NCBI GenBank assembly: GCA_028023455.1
Contig: JAQFVV010006312.1
Location: forward strand, 1,552,001-1,616,000
Length of the DNA: 64,000 bases
Direction of reading: 5' to 3'
DNA from: Epiperipatus broadwayi
Lineage: Eukaryota; Onychophora; Udeonychophora; Euonychophora; Peripatidae
Shown here: one piece after another, positions 33,147-41,879 of the stretch
How the letters are laid out: every line of letters starts with the position of its first letter
Numbering within the stretch: the stretch's first letter is position 1
The notes under the pieces: model-generated
Told to the model about the DNA's origin: nothing
Seen by the model: the letters and a program-made list of their open reading frames with translations, nothing else
Databases searched by the model: none
Translations under genes and position numbers: made by a program

Positions 33147-33482
33147 TCAATGCACCAATTTTTGCTGTGCTATGGCTACTTTTCGAGGTTTTGTTACAAT
33201 AGGTTTTCCTCTGTCTCTTAACTCTATATCTACAGGTGAGGTTTTTAATTTTCCTGGTTCTTTTTTGAACAAGCTGGGGTAATTATTTTTGACTTGCGAT
33301 TCTATGTCGATTTTTTTTATTTTTATCATAATTTGATCAGATTCGTCTATAGTAGCACTTTTTATGTAGCTACTTTCCATCGCTCTGCATGGCTTTGTAT
33401 GGTGGTGCCATCTTTTGGGATACTCGGTAATTTTCCGATCAGATTCGTCTATAGTAGCACTTTTTATGTAGCTACTTTCCAT
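33147..33482 (-). CDS. Fragment of gypsy polyprotein just ahead of RT, with internal duplication
   Basis: This open frame of up to 111 residues has PSLFKKEPGKLKTSPVDIEL and RGKPIVTKPRKVAIAQQKLV, the linker that precedes RT in Ty3/gypsy polyproteins (FxxxLG-x..V-x-I-x-L...G-x-P). The RT itself is absent downstream. Upstream, the segment RAMESSYIKSATIDESD is present twice because of a tandem DNA duplication of about 100 bp (see 33322-33540). It marks the site of the large pol deletion. Confidence 0.7.
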   Translation of the reverse strand: MESSYIKSATIDESDRKITEYPKRWHHHTKPCRAMESSYIKSATIDESDQIMIKIKKIDIESQVKNNYPSLFKKEPGKLKTSPVDIELRDRGKPIVTKPRKVAIAQQKLVH

Positions 33483-33530
33483 CGCTCTGCATGACTTTGT
33501 ATGCTGGAGCCATCTTTCGGGATACTTGGT
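33322..33530. repeat. Tandem duplication of about 100 bp inside the LTR element
   Basis: The block GATCAGATTCGTCTATAGTA with the following CATCGCTCTGCAT is present at about 33337 and 33438, nearly identical. It duplicates the coding stretch ESSYIKSATIDESD. Confidence 0.85.
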
Positions 33531-33563
33531 TATTTTCCGATAACTTTCAGTTTCTGGTAAACT

Positions 33564-33605
33564 GCAATCACGGGCTTTGTGACAGATTTTTCTACATCGA
33601 AAACA
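33564..33605 (-). pseudogene. gag zinc knuckle (CCHC)
   Basis: Minus-strand translation reads CFRCRKICHKARDC, a C-x2-C-x4-H-x4-C nucleocapsid knuckle. It is separated from the capsid ORF by a TGA directly after NEAI and by a TAA two residues before the knuckle, so the gag reading frame has two stops. Confidence 0.85.
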
Positions 33606-33734
33606 TTTAATTTATTTATCGGTTTTGGGTTTAACTCCAAACGTTTTAAATATTGTAGCTTGAAGAGGTTCTATTCTCGTGAAACTTCTGAACTCTCTCG
33701 CTTGGTCAAGCAGCAATTCATAAGCTGTTGCACA

Positions 33735-34268
33735 TCAGATAGCTTCATTGTAAGATATATCTTTTATTGCCAATAAGATCTGCCTAGACTGGTCATCAAT
33801 TATTCTGTATAATAGTTGTTCTAGAAGGGCTTCTTCTAAATATTTACCGTAAAGGTATAGCTTTGCCATCTCTCTTAAACCAATGTCATATTCTTTTATT
33901 TTCTCATTCTTTCTTTGCCTTCTGCCTCTAAAGTGCAATCGAGCAATAAACTTGGATGGCTGGGGATTAAAATATTCATTTAGCTGTGTTACGAGCTCAT
34001 CGTATTTCTGTGTCTCCGGCAAATTTCCACATAGTTTGTTCGCTATTTCAATTACTCTCTCGCCTGCAAAGCAAAGTAATGAGGCTACTTTTACAGTATT
34101 CTCCATAATACTATTTAGTATAAAGTAGTTTTTTATTCTCTGAACATACAGTGGCAAGTCACTTAGATTTTGTACATTAAATTTGCAAATAGAAACTTGA
34201 GATATGCTCGCCATTTCTCTCTTGATTCGAATCCACTTACGCTTTGTCTCAGCTTGCTGTTTAGGCAA
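33735..34268 (-). CDS. gag capsid-like protein of the LTR element
   Basis: This 177-residue frame shows the gypsy gag capsid pattern: LPLYVQRIKNYFILNSI, VASLLCFAGERVIEIANKLC, TQKYDELVTQLNEYFNPQPS, RLHFRGRRQRKNEKIKEYDIGLREMAK (given in parts here by its key words) and LLYRIIDDQSRQILLA. The start is the first Met of the open frame. It probably forms the particle shell. Codon use and AT content match the surroundings. Confidence 0.85.
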   Translation of the reverse strand: MPKQQAETKRKWIRIKREMASISQVSICKFNVQNLSDLPLYVQRIKNYFILNSIMENTVKVASLLCFAGERVIEIANKLCGNLPETQKYDELVTQLNEYFNPQPSKFIARLHFRGRRQRKNEKIKEYDIGLREMAKLYLYGKYLEEALLEQLLYRIIDDQSRQILLAIKDISYNEAI

Positions 34269-34356
34269 TTATTTGCAGATTCGATTCTATGATGACCGAG
34301 CCAATTTTTAATGCAGTTCCGTTCCTGTATTAACTGCCACTTTCTTTGATTCGATT

Positions 34357-34376
34357 CCTGTGCCGACTGTGCCAAT
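34357..34376 (-). promoter_or_regulatory. Primer binding site
   Basis: Immediately inside the 5' LTR the minus strand reads ATTGGCACAGTCGGCACAGG. The TGG start and CAGTCGG core follow the usual PBS pattern of gypsy elements. The matching tRNA cannot be named without a search. Confidence 0.65.
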
Positions 34377-35009
34377 TGCTGTGTCTTATGACCAGCAAAT
34401 AAATAAATGGACAAAGGCAGAATTGAGATGGCAAGATTATAGTTTAATACGGATAATTTTAACTATATACATAGCCTATTATAAGGTGAAATAAAATAAT
34501 AAAAGGTCGTGGTGACCTGCATATAAATACCATAGTCCTGCTTTTGGACTTACAGAGGCAGGAGTTTCTGACTATAATTAAAACTCAGAACATACTCAGG
34601 ACAATTAGATCAGGTTATGGGGGTTTATATACCCCTCAAGACTTCTGGAGTCTTTTACATTCCTAACCATATATGGTGTTTTCACTTACGTTTTTACATA
34701 CACACAGTATTTTCACATTTCTCACCATATATGGTATTTACATAGTTTTCTGACCTTATAAGGTCAGCTGGGCTTTTTATTATTATACAACTTTCTGTGA
34801 TTTAACAACATTGCAATTTTACACAATTGTTATTCTTAATTACTATACAGTTATTTTACATATTTATTATACATTACAGTTATTACTTTTATTTTACATT
34901 TATACAATTATTATTATTGTTTTACATATTCGTTATATTTATACAATTATTATTATTTACATATTCATTATACATTATATGTGTTTATACCTTGACCGTG
35001 AATACTGCA
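34377..35009 (-). repeat. LTR, 5' copy with respect to the minus-strand element
   Basis: Same structure as 32380-33013, with TGCTGTGT and CTGCA ends and about 3% difference. It would contain the promoter for a minus-strand transcript. The right TSD copy AAAGT follows at 35010-35014. Confidence 0.95.
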
Positions 35010-35014
35010 AAAGT

Positions 35015-35359
35015 TTTTGAAAAATGATTACATTTAATACAACTGACAACTTGGAATGGTATTTTTTTTTTTTTTAATTAGAAAAAAAAACTATATATTT
35101 TCTCCCCCACCCCCTCGAATAATTATTTTTCGATAAAACTTTAGTCAAATTCGATTGGAGAAGTGAACCCCAGAAGTTGGTGTTACCAGAGGCATCTGGT
35201 GACGAAAACAACTATAGATCACTTATTTTTCATAATCCGTGTTACTTATTGCTGAATATTTCTATTTTAGTTAAACTATAAAAAATTAACCTAAAAACGA
35301 ATATTTCCAACAATATTTGTCATGCATAAATAAGATTCAGGTACATAATTTATGTAATA
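35015..35359. other. Spacer between the LTR element and RTE-2
   Basis: AT-rich, no ORF. It contains homopolymer runs of T and C (35062-35110). Confidence 0.6.
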
Positions 35360-35380
35360 ATTTATTCATCATCATCATTA

Positions 35381-36568
35381 TCAACCATTATCAATCCACT
35401 GCAGGATGAAGGTCTCTCCAAGTTTAATCCATCTTCTCCGATCTTTAGCTTCTCTTCTCCACATCACCCCTGCACACTTTCTTATTTCATCCATCCATCT
35501 CACATGTGGTCTCTTTCTGGGTCTTTTACAATCTCTTGGAATCCAGTTTAAAATTTCAATTGTCCATCTATTATCATCTCTTCTAACAATATGTCCAGCC
35601 CAACTCCACTTCAATCTTTTAATTTTTTCAATGAGGTCAGTAACACCTGTTTGTTCTCTTACCCATACATTGCGTTTACGATCTCTTCTTGTTACTCCCA
35701 ACATACATCTCTCCATACTTCTTTGAGTGGTCTGAAGTCTCTGAATTGCTCTTCTATTAAGTGTCCAAGTCTCAGATCCATAAGTAAGAACTGGTAAAAC
35801 ACATTTGTTAAAAACCTTCCTTTTCAAACACATAGGCATATTTCCTTTTAGTATCAAGTTATGTCTACCAAAAGCACTCCAACCAAGTTTAATTCTATGA
35901 TTAATTTCCTCCATTATGTTTCCATCTGTATTAATAATCTGACCAAGGTATTTGTAACTGTTAACTTCTTCTAATTCATCATAATCAATCTTTATTTTCA
36001 TATTTTGAGCAAATCGATTAAACATTACTTTAGTCTTTTTAACATTTATCTTTAGTCCTACTTTCCTACTTTCATCTGATAATTCCTGCAACATTTCCTG
36101 CAGATCTGAAGAATTATTTGCAAAAACAACTGCATCATCTGCGAAATCTAAATGACTTAAATAATCACCATTTACTTTCACTCCTTTAGTTTCCCATTTT
36201 AATCCACAAAATACTTCATGCAACACTGCTGTAAAAACTTTTGGAGATATGGAGTCACCTTGTCTTACACCTTTCTCAATGTTGACTTTCCCAGTGTCAT
36301 TATGTAATCTAATTGTTGCTGTTGCATTTTTATAAATATTCTTTAAAATATGACAATATCCTGGATCTATACCTTGATGATCTACTGCTTTAATCACTGA
36401 AGAAATGTTTATAGAATCGAATGCTTTTTCATAATCTACAAATCCTAAGCATAATGGCAACTCATATTCATTTGTCCTTTCTATAACTTCTCTCAATACC
36501 TGGATATGATCTACTGTACTAAAACCACTTTTAAATCCGGCTTGTTCTCTTGGTTGGTGGAAATCCAA
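35381..36568 (-). CDS. RTE-2 reverse transcriptase, C-terminal open segment
   Basis: A 395-residue frame with GFKSGFSTVDHIQ, FVDYEKAFDSI (motif A), GVRQGDSISP (motif B), LDFADDAVVFAN (motif C), KINVKKTKVM, YLGQIINTDG, LPVLTYGSETW and the C-terminal WAGHIVRRDDNRW...RPRKRPHVRWMDEIRKC. It is in the same frame as the upstream segment; one TAA (at 36671-36673) separates them, so the listed Met is internal and not the real start. Confidence 0.9.
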   Translation of the reverse strand: MDFHQPREQAGFKSGFSTVDHIQVLREVIERTNEYELPLCLGFVDYEKAFDSINISSVIKAVDHQGIDPGYCHILKNIYKNATATIRLHNDTGKVNIEKGVRQGDSISPKVFTAVLHEVFCGLKWETKGVKVNGDYLSHLDFADDAVVFANNSSDLQEMLQELSDESRKVGLKINVKKTKVMFNRFAQNMKIKIDYDELEEVNSYKYLGQIINTDGNIMEEINHRIKLGWSAFGRHNLILKGNMPMCLKRKVFNKCVLPVLTYGSETWTLNRRAIQRLQTTQRSMERCMLGVTRRDRKRNVWVREQTGVTDLIEKIKRLKWSWAGHIVRRDDNRWTIEILNWIPRDCKRPRKRPHVRWMDEIRKCAGVMWRREAKDRRRWIKLGETFILQWIDNG

Positions 36569-36670
36569 TGTTCTCTGTAGATGAGTAGTAATTATCTTGG
36601 TAAAAATTTTATATAAAACTGATAAAAGGCTGATAGGTCTGTAATTTCTAATATCTTCTTTATCACCTTT

Positions 36671-37579
36671 TTAAAATATTAATATTATTACTGCATTCTT
36701 CCAATCATCCGGTACATCTTTATCATTTAGACATTTGGTATATAACTTTGCTAAAATTTTTTCTATTTCTTCACCTGCTTCTTTTAATATATCAATTATA
36801 ATTCCATCATTACCTGGAGCCTTTCCTTTCTTCATACATTTAATTGCATGTCTCACTTCTTCATTTAAAATTCTGGGCAATTCGGAAGATGTAATAGATA
36901 TCGGAGGTACTTGTTCTTTATTACTATATAATTCTTGATAAAAATCTTCTACCAATTTCATGATGTCATCTCTCCTTTCAGTAATAATTCCAGCTTTTTT
37001 TCTTATTGCAGATATAAATTTCCTACCAATACCAAAATGTTGTTTTACATTCTTAAGACTTTTATTTTCTTCTACAGCTTTTCTTGCTAGTTCACAGTTA
37101 TACTTTCTTATATCATTTTCAACTCTTTTCCGCACCATTTTACAAAATTCAAGATATTCAATTCTTTTTAATGCATCATTTTTGTATATCTTCATATTCC
37201 TTCTTTTCTTCATAAATTCTCTAGTCTCAGTAGAAATTTTATTGGTCAATTGCTGTTTCTTTCTACCAGCTATCTTTGTTGCAGTTTTCAAAAGTGTATC
37301 AGTTAATTTCATATTAATTTCATTCAAATCTGAATCATGTTCAAAATCTACTAATACTTGAAACCGATTTGTAAGTTCTAATTTAAATTCATTAGAATGT
37401 TTCTGAAGATTAGGAATATCAACTGTAAATATTGTTTTTCTTAATAATTTTTGTCTCTCTAGTTTTACATTAACACGTATCTTACACCTTACTAATCGAT
37501 GATCACTTCCTGTGTTAAATTTATTAAGAACATTACAATCTTGAAATATGTATTTCCTGTTAGTCAAAATATAATCCAA
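36671..37579 (-). CDS. RTE-2 endonuclease end and RT fingers segment
   Basis: A 302-residue frame. It begins in the endonuclease C-terminus (MDYILTNRK, then FNTGSDHRLVRCKI with the conserved SDHR). It passes a coiled, charged linker (residues 60-185) and enters the RT fingers: EEVRHAIKCMKKGKAPGNDG and VPDDWKNAVIILIF. It ends at a TAA where LINEs usually continue K-K-G-D. The next block, KGDKEDIRNYRPISLL, follows in frame after the stop. Confidence 0.85.
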   Translation of the reverse strand: MDYILTNRKYIFQDCNVLNKFNTGSDHRLVRCKIRVNVKLERQKLLRKTIFTVDIPNLQKHSNEFKLELTNRFQVLVDFEHDSDLNEINMKLTDTLLKTATKIAGRKKQQLTNKISTETREFMKKRRNMKIYKNDALKRIEYLEFCKMVRKRVENDIRKYNCELARKAVEENKSLKNVKQHFGIGRKFISAIRKKAGIITERRDDIMKLVEDFYQELYSNKEQVPPISITSSELPRILNEEVRHAIKCMKKGKAPGNDGIIIDILKEAGEEIEKILAKLYTKCLNDKDVPDDWKNAVIILIF

Positions 37580-38169
37580 TTCTGCTGTACCTTCATTTGG
37601 ATGCTTCCATGTCCATTTCCTTTTAACATTTTTCTCAAAGAATTCATAATATAAAGTTTTTCTTTTTCTGTAAACTCCACAAGTCTATGTCCTCTCTCAT
37701 TTCTATTACCATAACCAAAATAGCACTTTCATCTTTCATTTTTTTTACCAAAATGGTGTTTACTCTGATCAAAAGCCTTTTGTACATCCATATAAAAATC
37801 TTCTACTACTTCATCACTATGAGAACTTGTTGGGGCATAAACCTGAATTATCTGCATTTGGTATCTGCTATTAAGTTGTATAACTAATCTTGCCACTCTG
37901 TCCGATACACCATCAATCTCCACAATATTGTTCTTCTACTTCTTATTTATAATGAATCCTACTCCACTTGTATTTCCAATATTTGTGCCTTTATAATAGA
38001 GTATATGTCCACTTTTTAAATCAATTGTCTCTTCACCTTTTCTTCTAACTTCACAAAGTCCAATAATGTCCCATTTAACATAAGAGAGTTCTTCTTCTAA
38101 TTCTTTCAATCTTCCTTCACTTGAAAGTGATCTGCAGTTGTAAGTACCTAAATAAAAAGTCGTCATCAA
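37580..38169 (-). pseudogene. RTE-2 endonuclease N-terminal part, broken
   Basis: Two open pieces, 38169-37936 (YLGTYNCRSLSSEGRLKEL, IIGLCEVRRKG with the catalytic Glu, GVGFIINKK) and 37923-37729 (LNSRYQMQIIQVYAPTS). They are separated by a frameshift. The central strand with the G-D-F-N catalytic motif is not visible; sequence passes from HHFGKK directly to a piece reading FGYGNRNERGH in another frame. Loss of that motif would abolish nicking. Confidence 0.8.
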
Positions 38170-38190
38170 ATGGCAGCCTGGGTAATTATT

Positions 38191-39342
38191 TATTACCTAC
38201 CTAAATATCACAAGATATTAATATATCAATATAAATAGCTACAGTTTATAATACAATGAGTGTAGCCTGAAAAAGCCCTTGGGTTCACTTCCGTACATTT
38301 CAGTGGCAAAATTCATAAGGAAGATCCTCGCCGGGTCGCGCTCTTTTATTAGATCATTTAAGTCTTCCGCGGTGACAATCTAATTTACTCAAAGGCAGAG
38401 TTGAATATAGACTTTTTACATTTTCTTGTCTATTGTTTTATTAATCTGGCTATATCCCAAGCAAAAGTAGTTTTATTAATTAATTTCTCAATTAATTTTT
38501 ACCAGTGAAAGTACTTTTAATTAGTTTTCCTGTTTAATGAAACTACTTTAACAATCCTTTTTTATTTCCGAGTTTAATTATATACAGCTTTCTGGGAGTA
38601 CTTTATTATTTTACAATTTACAACTATTCTATATAAATCTAAATCACACACACTATATGTATATAAATACATATTACATTTTCCCAATCAGTTGATATAA
38701 TTAAAAACTAATGAACTTTAATCCCAGAAAATGTTAATTATTTTATGATTAATCTCTAGTGTCATATCTTTAATTATTATAGAAAAAAAAAGTAAAACAT
38801 GCTAATAGAATGAGAATTTTATTTATATTTATAGAAATCAAACAATCATCACAAAAACTATACCCCCCCCCCCATAAAAATATATTTCTTTGGGATAGAA
38901 ACAGGTAAATTTTACAATCACATTTATAAAAAAAATGAGTTTATCTATATTTTGAAGTATTATATACAATAATTTCAGTAAACTTGAAATTGTGAGTGTG
39001 CACTATATATATATTATGACAGCATTAATTAATACCATATTTGCAAAAACAAAAAAATATATTAATGTTAGAATTACTTTTATTTCAATTAATTTTTTCA
39101 GTGATTACAAAAAAATTATCTTTCTTCAAATAATGTTTTCTATGATTAACACTAGAGGTAGGTAATTACTAATACAGATCAGTTAATATAAAATAAAAAC
39201 ATTTCTTGTTGTCATCATTAATCATAATAGTTTTTCGCAAACTAGTCAAAGTATTTTTTTCCATTTTAATTTATTATTATTTTTTCATTAATTGAATTTT
39301 AAACTTTAAATGCTATTCAGTTCGCCTGAAGGTTTGTAATGT
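38191..39342. other. No gene seen; AT-rich spacer with a GC-rich patch
   Basis: Positions 38270-38390 are GC-richer (GATCCTCGCCGGGTCGCGCT) and could be the decayed 5' UTR of RTE-2 or another fragment. The rest is AT-rich with no supported ORF. Confidence 0.4.
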
Positions 39343-39722
39343 CAATAAACATCACATGATCACTATTTCCTATGCTTGCTTAAAACTGTTATTAAAGCAG
39401 GCAAACTCTCTATACATATTGCAACTCAGTGCAAGCCAGAGCAATTAATGGATGCCAGAAGGCTTGTGCATAAAATCCCCATCTAGTACCTACTCATCCA
39501 ATATCCCCAGACTAGTTTCTGGTTTGCCTTCATCAGTGAGGAGCCTTGGATCTGAGAGCACTGCACCTAATGCAACCCTCCAGCAGCCATATTTTATATC
39601 TACTTAACTACAAAACTATAAGTCTTAAATTGAAAACACCATAATATTTTCAATCCAAGCTCATTAGTTTATATAGTCATATAGGTCTGAACTCAGTTCA
39701 GTACCTAAACATTTTGGTGACT
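39343..39722 (-). mobile_element. R1 hammerhead-bearing repeat, copy 1 (inverted)
   Basis: Matches the R1 units at 40589 and 53513-54966. Landmarks include GGATGCCAGAAGGCTTGTGC, CCAGACTAGTTTCTGG, GTTGCATTAGATCC-type block (complement) and GTCTGAACTCAGTTCAGTAC. It is cut at about 39722 by sequence carrying a LINE fragment. The matching remainder of the repeat resumes at 40487. Confidence 0.8.
39496..39551 (-). ncRNA. Type I hammerhead ribozyme, R1 copy 1
   Basis: Minus strand: AUCCAA-GGC-UCCUCA, core CUGAUGA, stem II (AGG-CAAA-CCA, shortened by 3 nt relative to other copies), core GAAA, stem III ACU/AGU, GUC cleavage triplet with the cut between 39510 and 39509, then UGGGGA-UA-UUGGAU. UCCUCA pairs with UGGGGA (six pairs, one G-U), and AUCCAA pairs with UUGGAU (six pairs), around an internal loop GGC/UA. 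All core bases are intact; only stem II is weak. Confidence 0.85.
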
Positions 39723-39785
39723 GATTCTTTAATTGCAGTTTGTGGATAATAAAAAAAAAAAGCTAAAATAGTATTTAATTGGGTT

Positions 39786-40400
39786 ATGAGTAAAGGGCAG
39801 GTAACAAGATGGGTGAGAAAGGTAATGCGGTATGCAAAAGATTTGGATAAAGAATTTATATCAATATATTTGTATAAAAGATGGGATGATTGTGCTAAGA
39901 GGATTATTGAGTGTTATAGTAGTAAGGAATGGGATAAAAGAATAAATTTATTAATAAAGACTAGGGAGTTAGAGAGATGGAGAAATAGTATGGAGAGTAA
40001 AAAGAGTTTAAATATATATAGAAATAAACAGAATATTAGGTGTGAGTTAATATATGATAATAGTAAGGAAAGTAGTTTATTGTTCAAGGCTCAAACGGGA
40101 TCTTTAGCTACAAAAAAATATACATGTAAATGGAAAAATATGGGTGATTTATTTTGTAAATTATGTAAGGAAGAAATAGAAAATATTAGGCATTTGTTAA
40201 TTGAATGTAAATGTTTGAAAACAGAAAGGGTACATATAATGAAGTTGTGGAAAAATAAATATGAAAAGAGTGATTTTACAGAAAGTGAATTATTGGTTTT
40301 TATGCTGGGTTTGGGAAAAGATAAGGGGGATTTAGATATAAAGGTTATAGAGTTGACAAAGATTATGTTGTGGAAATGGGATAGAGCAGATTATGGGTAA
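39786..40400 (+). CDS. LINE reverse transcriptase C-terminal domain fragment with zinc cluster
   Basis: A 204-residue open frame: a basic helical N-terminus (WVRKVMRYAKDLDKEF), SLLFKAQTGSLATKKYTC in the middle, then FCKLCKEEIENIRHLLIEC (about residues 122-140), a CxxC...H...C cluster like those after the RT of many LINEs. No RT motif is included, so it is a 5'-truncated insertion. It ends in a short CACAT repeat (about 40482-40500), which may be the 3' tail. It interrupts R1 sequence. The frame is fully open, so the insertion may be young. Confidence 0.65.
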   Translation: MSKGQVTRWVRKVMRYAKDLDKEFISIYLYKRWDDCAKRIIECYSSKEWDKRINLLIKTRELERWRNSMESKKSLNIYRNKQNIRCELIYDNSKESSLLFKAQTGSLATKKYTCKWKNMGDLFCKLCKEEIENIRHLLIECKCLKTERVHIMKLWKNKYEKSDFTESELLVFMLGLGKDKGDLDIKVIELTKIMLWKWDRADYG

Positions 40401-40486
40401 ATTTAGAGTGGGGAATGTAAAATAAAGTGGCTAACAGGTTTATCTGGGCATAATTGCTGAGATATTCTTGACTTCGTTATACATCA

Positions 40487-40588
40487 CATCACATCAAACA
40501 TCACATGATCATCATTTCCTATGCTTGTTTATAACTGTTATTAAAACAGGCAAATCTATACATATTGCTACTCAGTGCAAGCCAGAGT
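40487..40588 (-). repeat. R1 partial unit (inverted)
   Basis: CATCACATGATCATCATTTC and AACTGTTATTAAAACAGGCA match the end of an inverted R1 unit. It abuts head-to-head the plus-strand unit starting at 40589, as at 53959-54060. Confidence 0.75.
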
Positions 40589-41062
40589 ATAGTGCAACTG
40601 TTTTAATAACAGTTATAAGCAAGCATAGAAAATGGTGATAATTTGATGTTTATTGGCTTAAAACCAATCCTACCTAATAGAATAGTGGTGGCTATGGTTA
40701 TTAAATAGCCAGTCAATATAAATACTGAACTGAGTTCAGACCTATATGACTATATAAGCTAATGAGCTTGGATTGAAAATATTATGATGTTTTCAATTTA
40801 AGACTCAGAGTTTTGTAATTAAGTGTGAGATAAAAGGTGGCTGCTGGAGGGTTGCATTAGATCCTAAGATATATGCGCAGTGCTCTCAGATCCAAGGCTC
40901 CTCACTGACAATGGCCACAAGCCAGAAACTAGTCTGGGAATATTGGATTAGTAGGCACTAGATGGGGATTTTATGCACAAGCCTTCTGGCATCCATTGAT
41001 TATTCTGGCTTGCACTGAGTGGCAATATGTATAGAGAGTTTTGCCTGTTTTAATAAGGTTTA
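40589..41062 (+). mobile_element. R1 hammerhead-bearing repeat, copy 2
   Basis: A full-length unit from ACAGTTATAAGCAAGCATAG through TTTATTGGCTTAAAACCAAT, GGAGGGTTGCATTAGATCC, the ribozyme region and GCATCCATTGATTATTCTGG to GAGTTTTGCCTG. No coding capacity. Confidence 0.8.
40890..40948 (+). ncRNA. Hammerhead ribozyme, R1 copy 2, core mutated
   Basis: AUCCAA-GGC-UCCUCA then CUGACAA in place of CUGAUGA (invariant G8 replaced by A), stem II GGC-CACAA-GCC, GAAA, ACUAGUC, UGGGAA-UA-UUGGAU. Stem I keeps most pairs. The loss of G8 should abolish self-cleavage. Confidence 0.75.
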
Positions 41063-41104
41063 TAATGAGAATTTTAGTTGTATTTATAAATTGAACTATT
41101 TCCA

Positions 41105-41530
41105 CCATCTAACATAGAATTTTGAATGTCTTTAGAAAGAAAAAAGGCAAATAACTCCACAAGTCAACCTAGTGTGACAATAAATGTTTAGAGTGACTAA
41201 TTAACTTTGCTCTTAGGGAAAATCAAGAGGAATTTCATAAATAGGTATGTCAAATTTCTAATGACTGTTGCTTTGGCAGTAGAAAATTACTTTATAATTC
41301 AATATTCAGGAATTTAAAAGTCCAGATTTGATTTTTATGCTAGTATTGTCACTGATCAAGCCAGAAATACCTAAGAAGAGAGGAGAATAATACTATTCAA
41401 AACACTGTGCATATACTAAACTTGTATGCTATTATTAATAGTTGAATGTAATTGGAAAATTTAAATAAAGTTTAAATTTTTTTTAGACATTCAATATTTA
41501 ATATTCAATGTTGAAAAAAAATCCAACATA
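41105..41530 (+). repeat. R4-related repeat (diverged copy)
   Basis: Shares with the R4 arms TCAAGAGGAATTTCATAAATA, TTCAATATTCAGGAATTTAAAAG, TATTGTCACTG and AATTGGAAAATTTAAATAAAG (each given as key words only). The tRNA-like boxes are not preserved. The same segment follows a PLE C-terminus at 46790. Confidence 0.6.
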
Positions 41531-41667
41531 TAAGTATATATCATAAACCTTGAGGTAAACACTAAATTTTAGATATTATAAAAAATTATGTCTAAAAGTG
41601 CCAAAAGTAGAAAATCACTTAACTTTCTTAAATATATTAAATTTACTAAGTGCAAGCAGATGATATA

Positions 41668-41867
41668 ATAATAAAGTGAAAGCTAAAACCTTCGACAGTT
41701 GTGCCTTAAAAATGCTTATGTGACAGCCAATCAGATGTAATAATGACTGCATGTGGAACTCTCAATTCAAAAACACAATCCATCTTTTTCTCATATTTCT
41801 GGCTGTCACATAAGCATTTTAAAGGTGCAACTGTCGAAGGTTTTAGCTTTCACATTATTATTATTAA
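41668..41867. mobile_element. 200-bp MITE-like palindromic element
   Basis: Terminal inverted repeats of about 65 bp: GTGAAAGCTAAAACCTTCGA on the left and its complement TCGAAGGTTTTAGCTTTCAC on the right, continuing through GCTTATGTGACAGCC and GGCTGTCACATAAGC, with a loop of about 50 bp. Flanks are ATA/ATT-rich (TAATAATAAA and TTATTATTATTA). No coding capacity. Superfamily unknown. Confidence 0.8.
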
Positions 41868-41879
41868 CTTTCATAAATA

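Larger units (their letters stand above)
32380..35009 (-). mobile_element. Compact non-autonomous gypsy-type LTR retrotransposon
   Basis: Two direct repeats of 634 and 633 bp (32380-33013 and 34377-35009) begin TGCTGTGT and end AATACTGCA. They are flanked by AAAGT at 32375-32379 and 35010-35014, an exact 5-bp target-site duplication. By eye the LTRs differ at about 20 positions (around 3%), so the insertion is fairly young. The 1.36-kb interior, read on the minus strand, has a PBS, a gag, a zinc knuckle, a short segment normally found just before RT, and a PPT. The RT, RNase H and integrase are missing, so it depends on a relative for movement. Confidence 0.95.
35360..38190 (-). mobile_element. 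RTE-2: near full-length RTE-clade LINE
   Basis: Read on the minus strand, an endonuclease region (38169 down to about 37560), an RT-proximal region and the full RT lie in order. A GATGATGATGA-type tail follows at about 35366-35380. The RT part has a single in-frame stop between its two open segments. The endonuclease part has at least two frameshifts and an internal loss. It converges with RTE-1 across the LTR element. Similar proteins are often annotated as craniofacial development protein 2-like or endonuclease-reverse transcriptase in invertebrate genomes. Confidence 0.9.
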
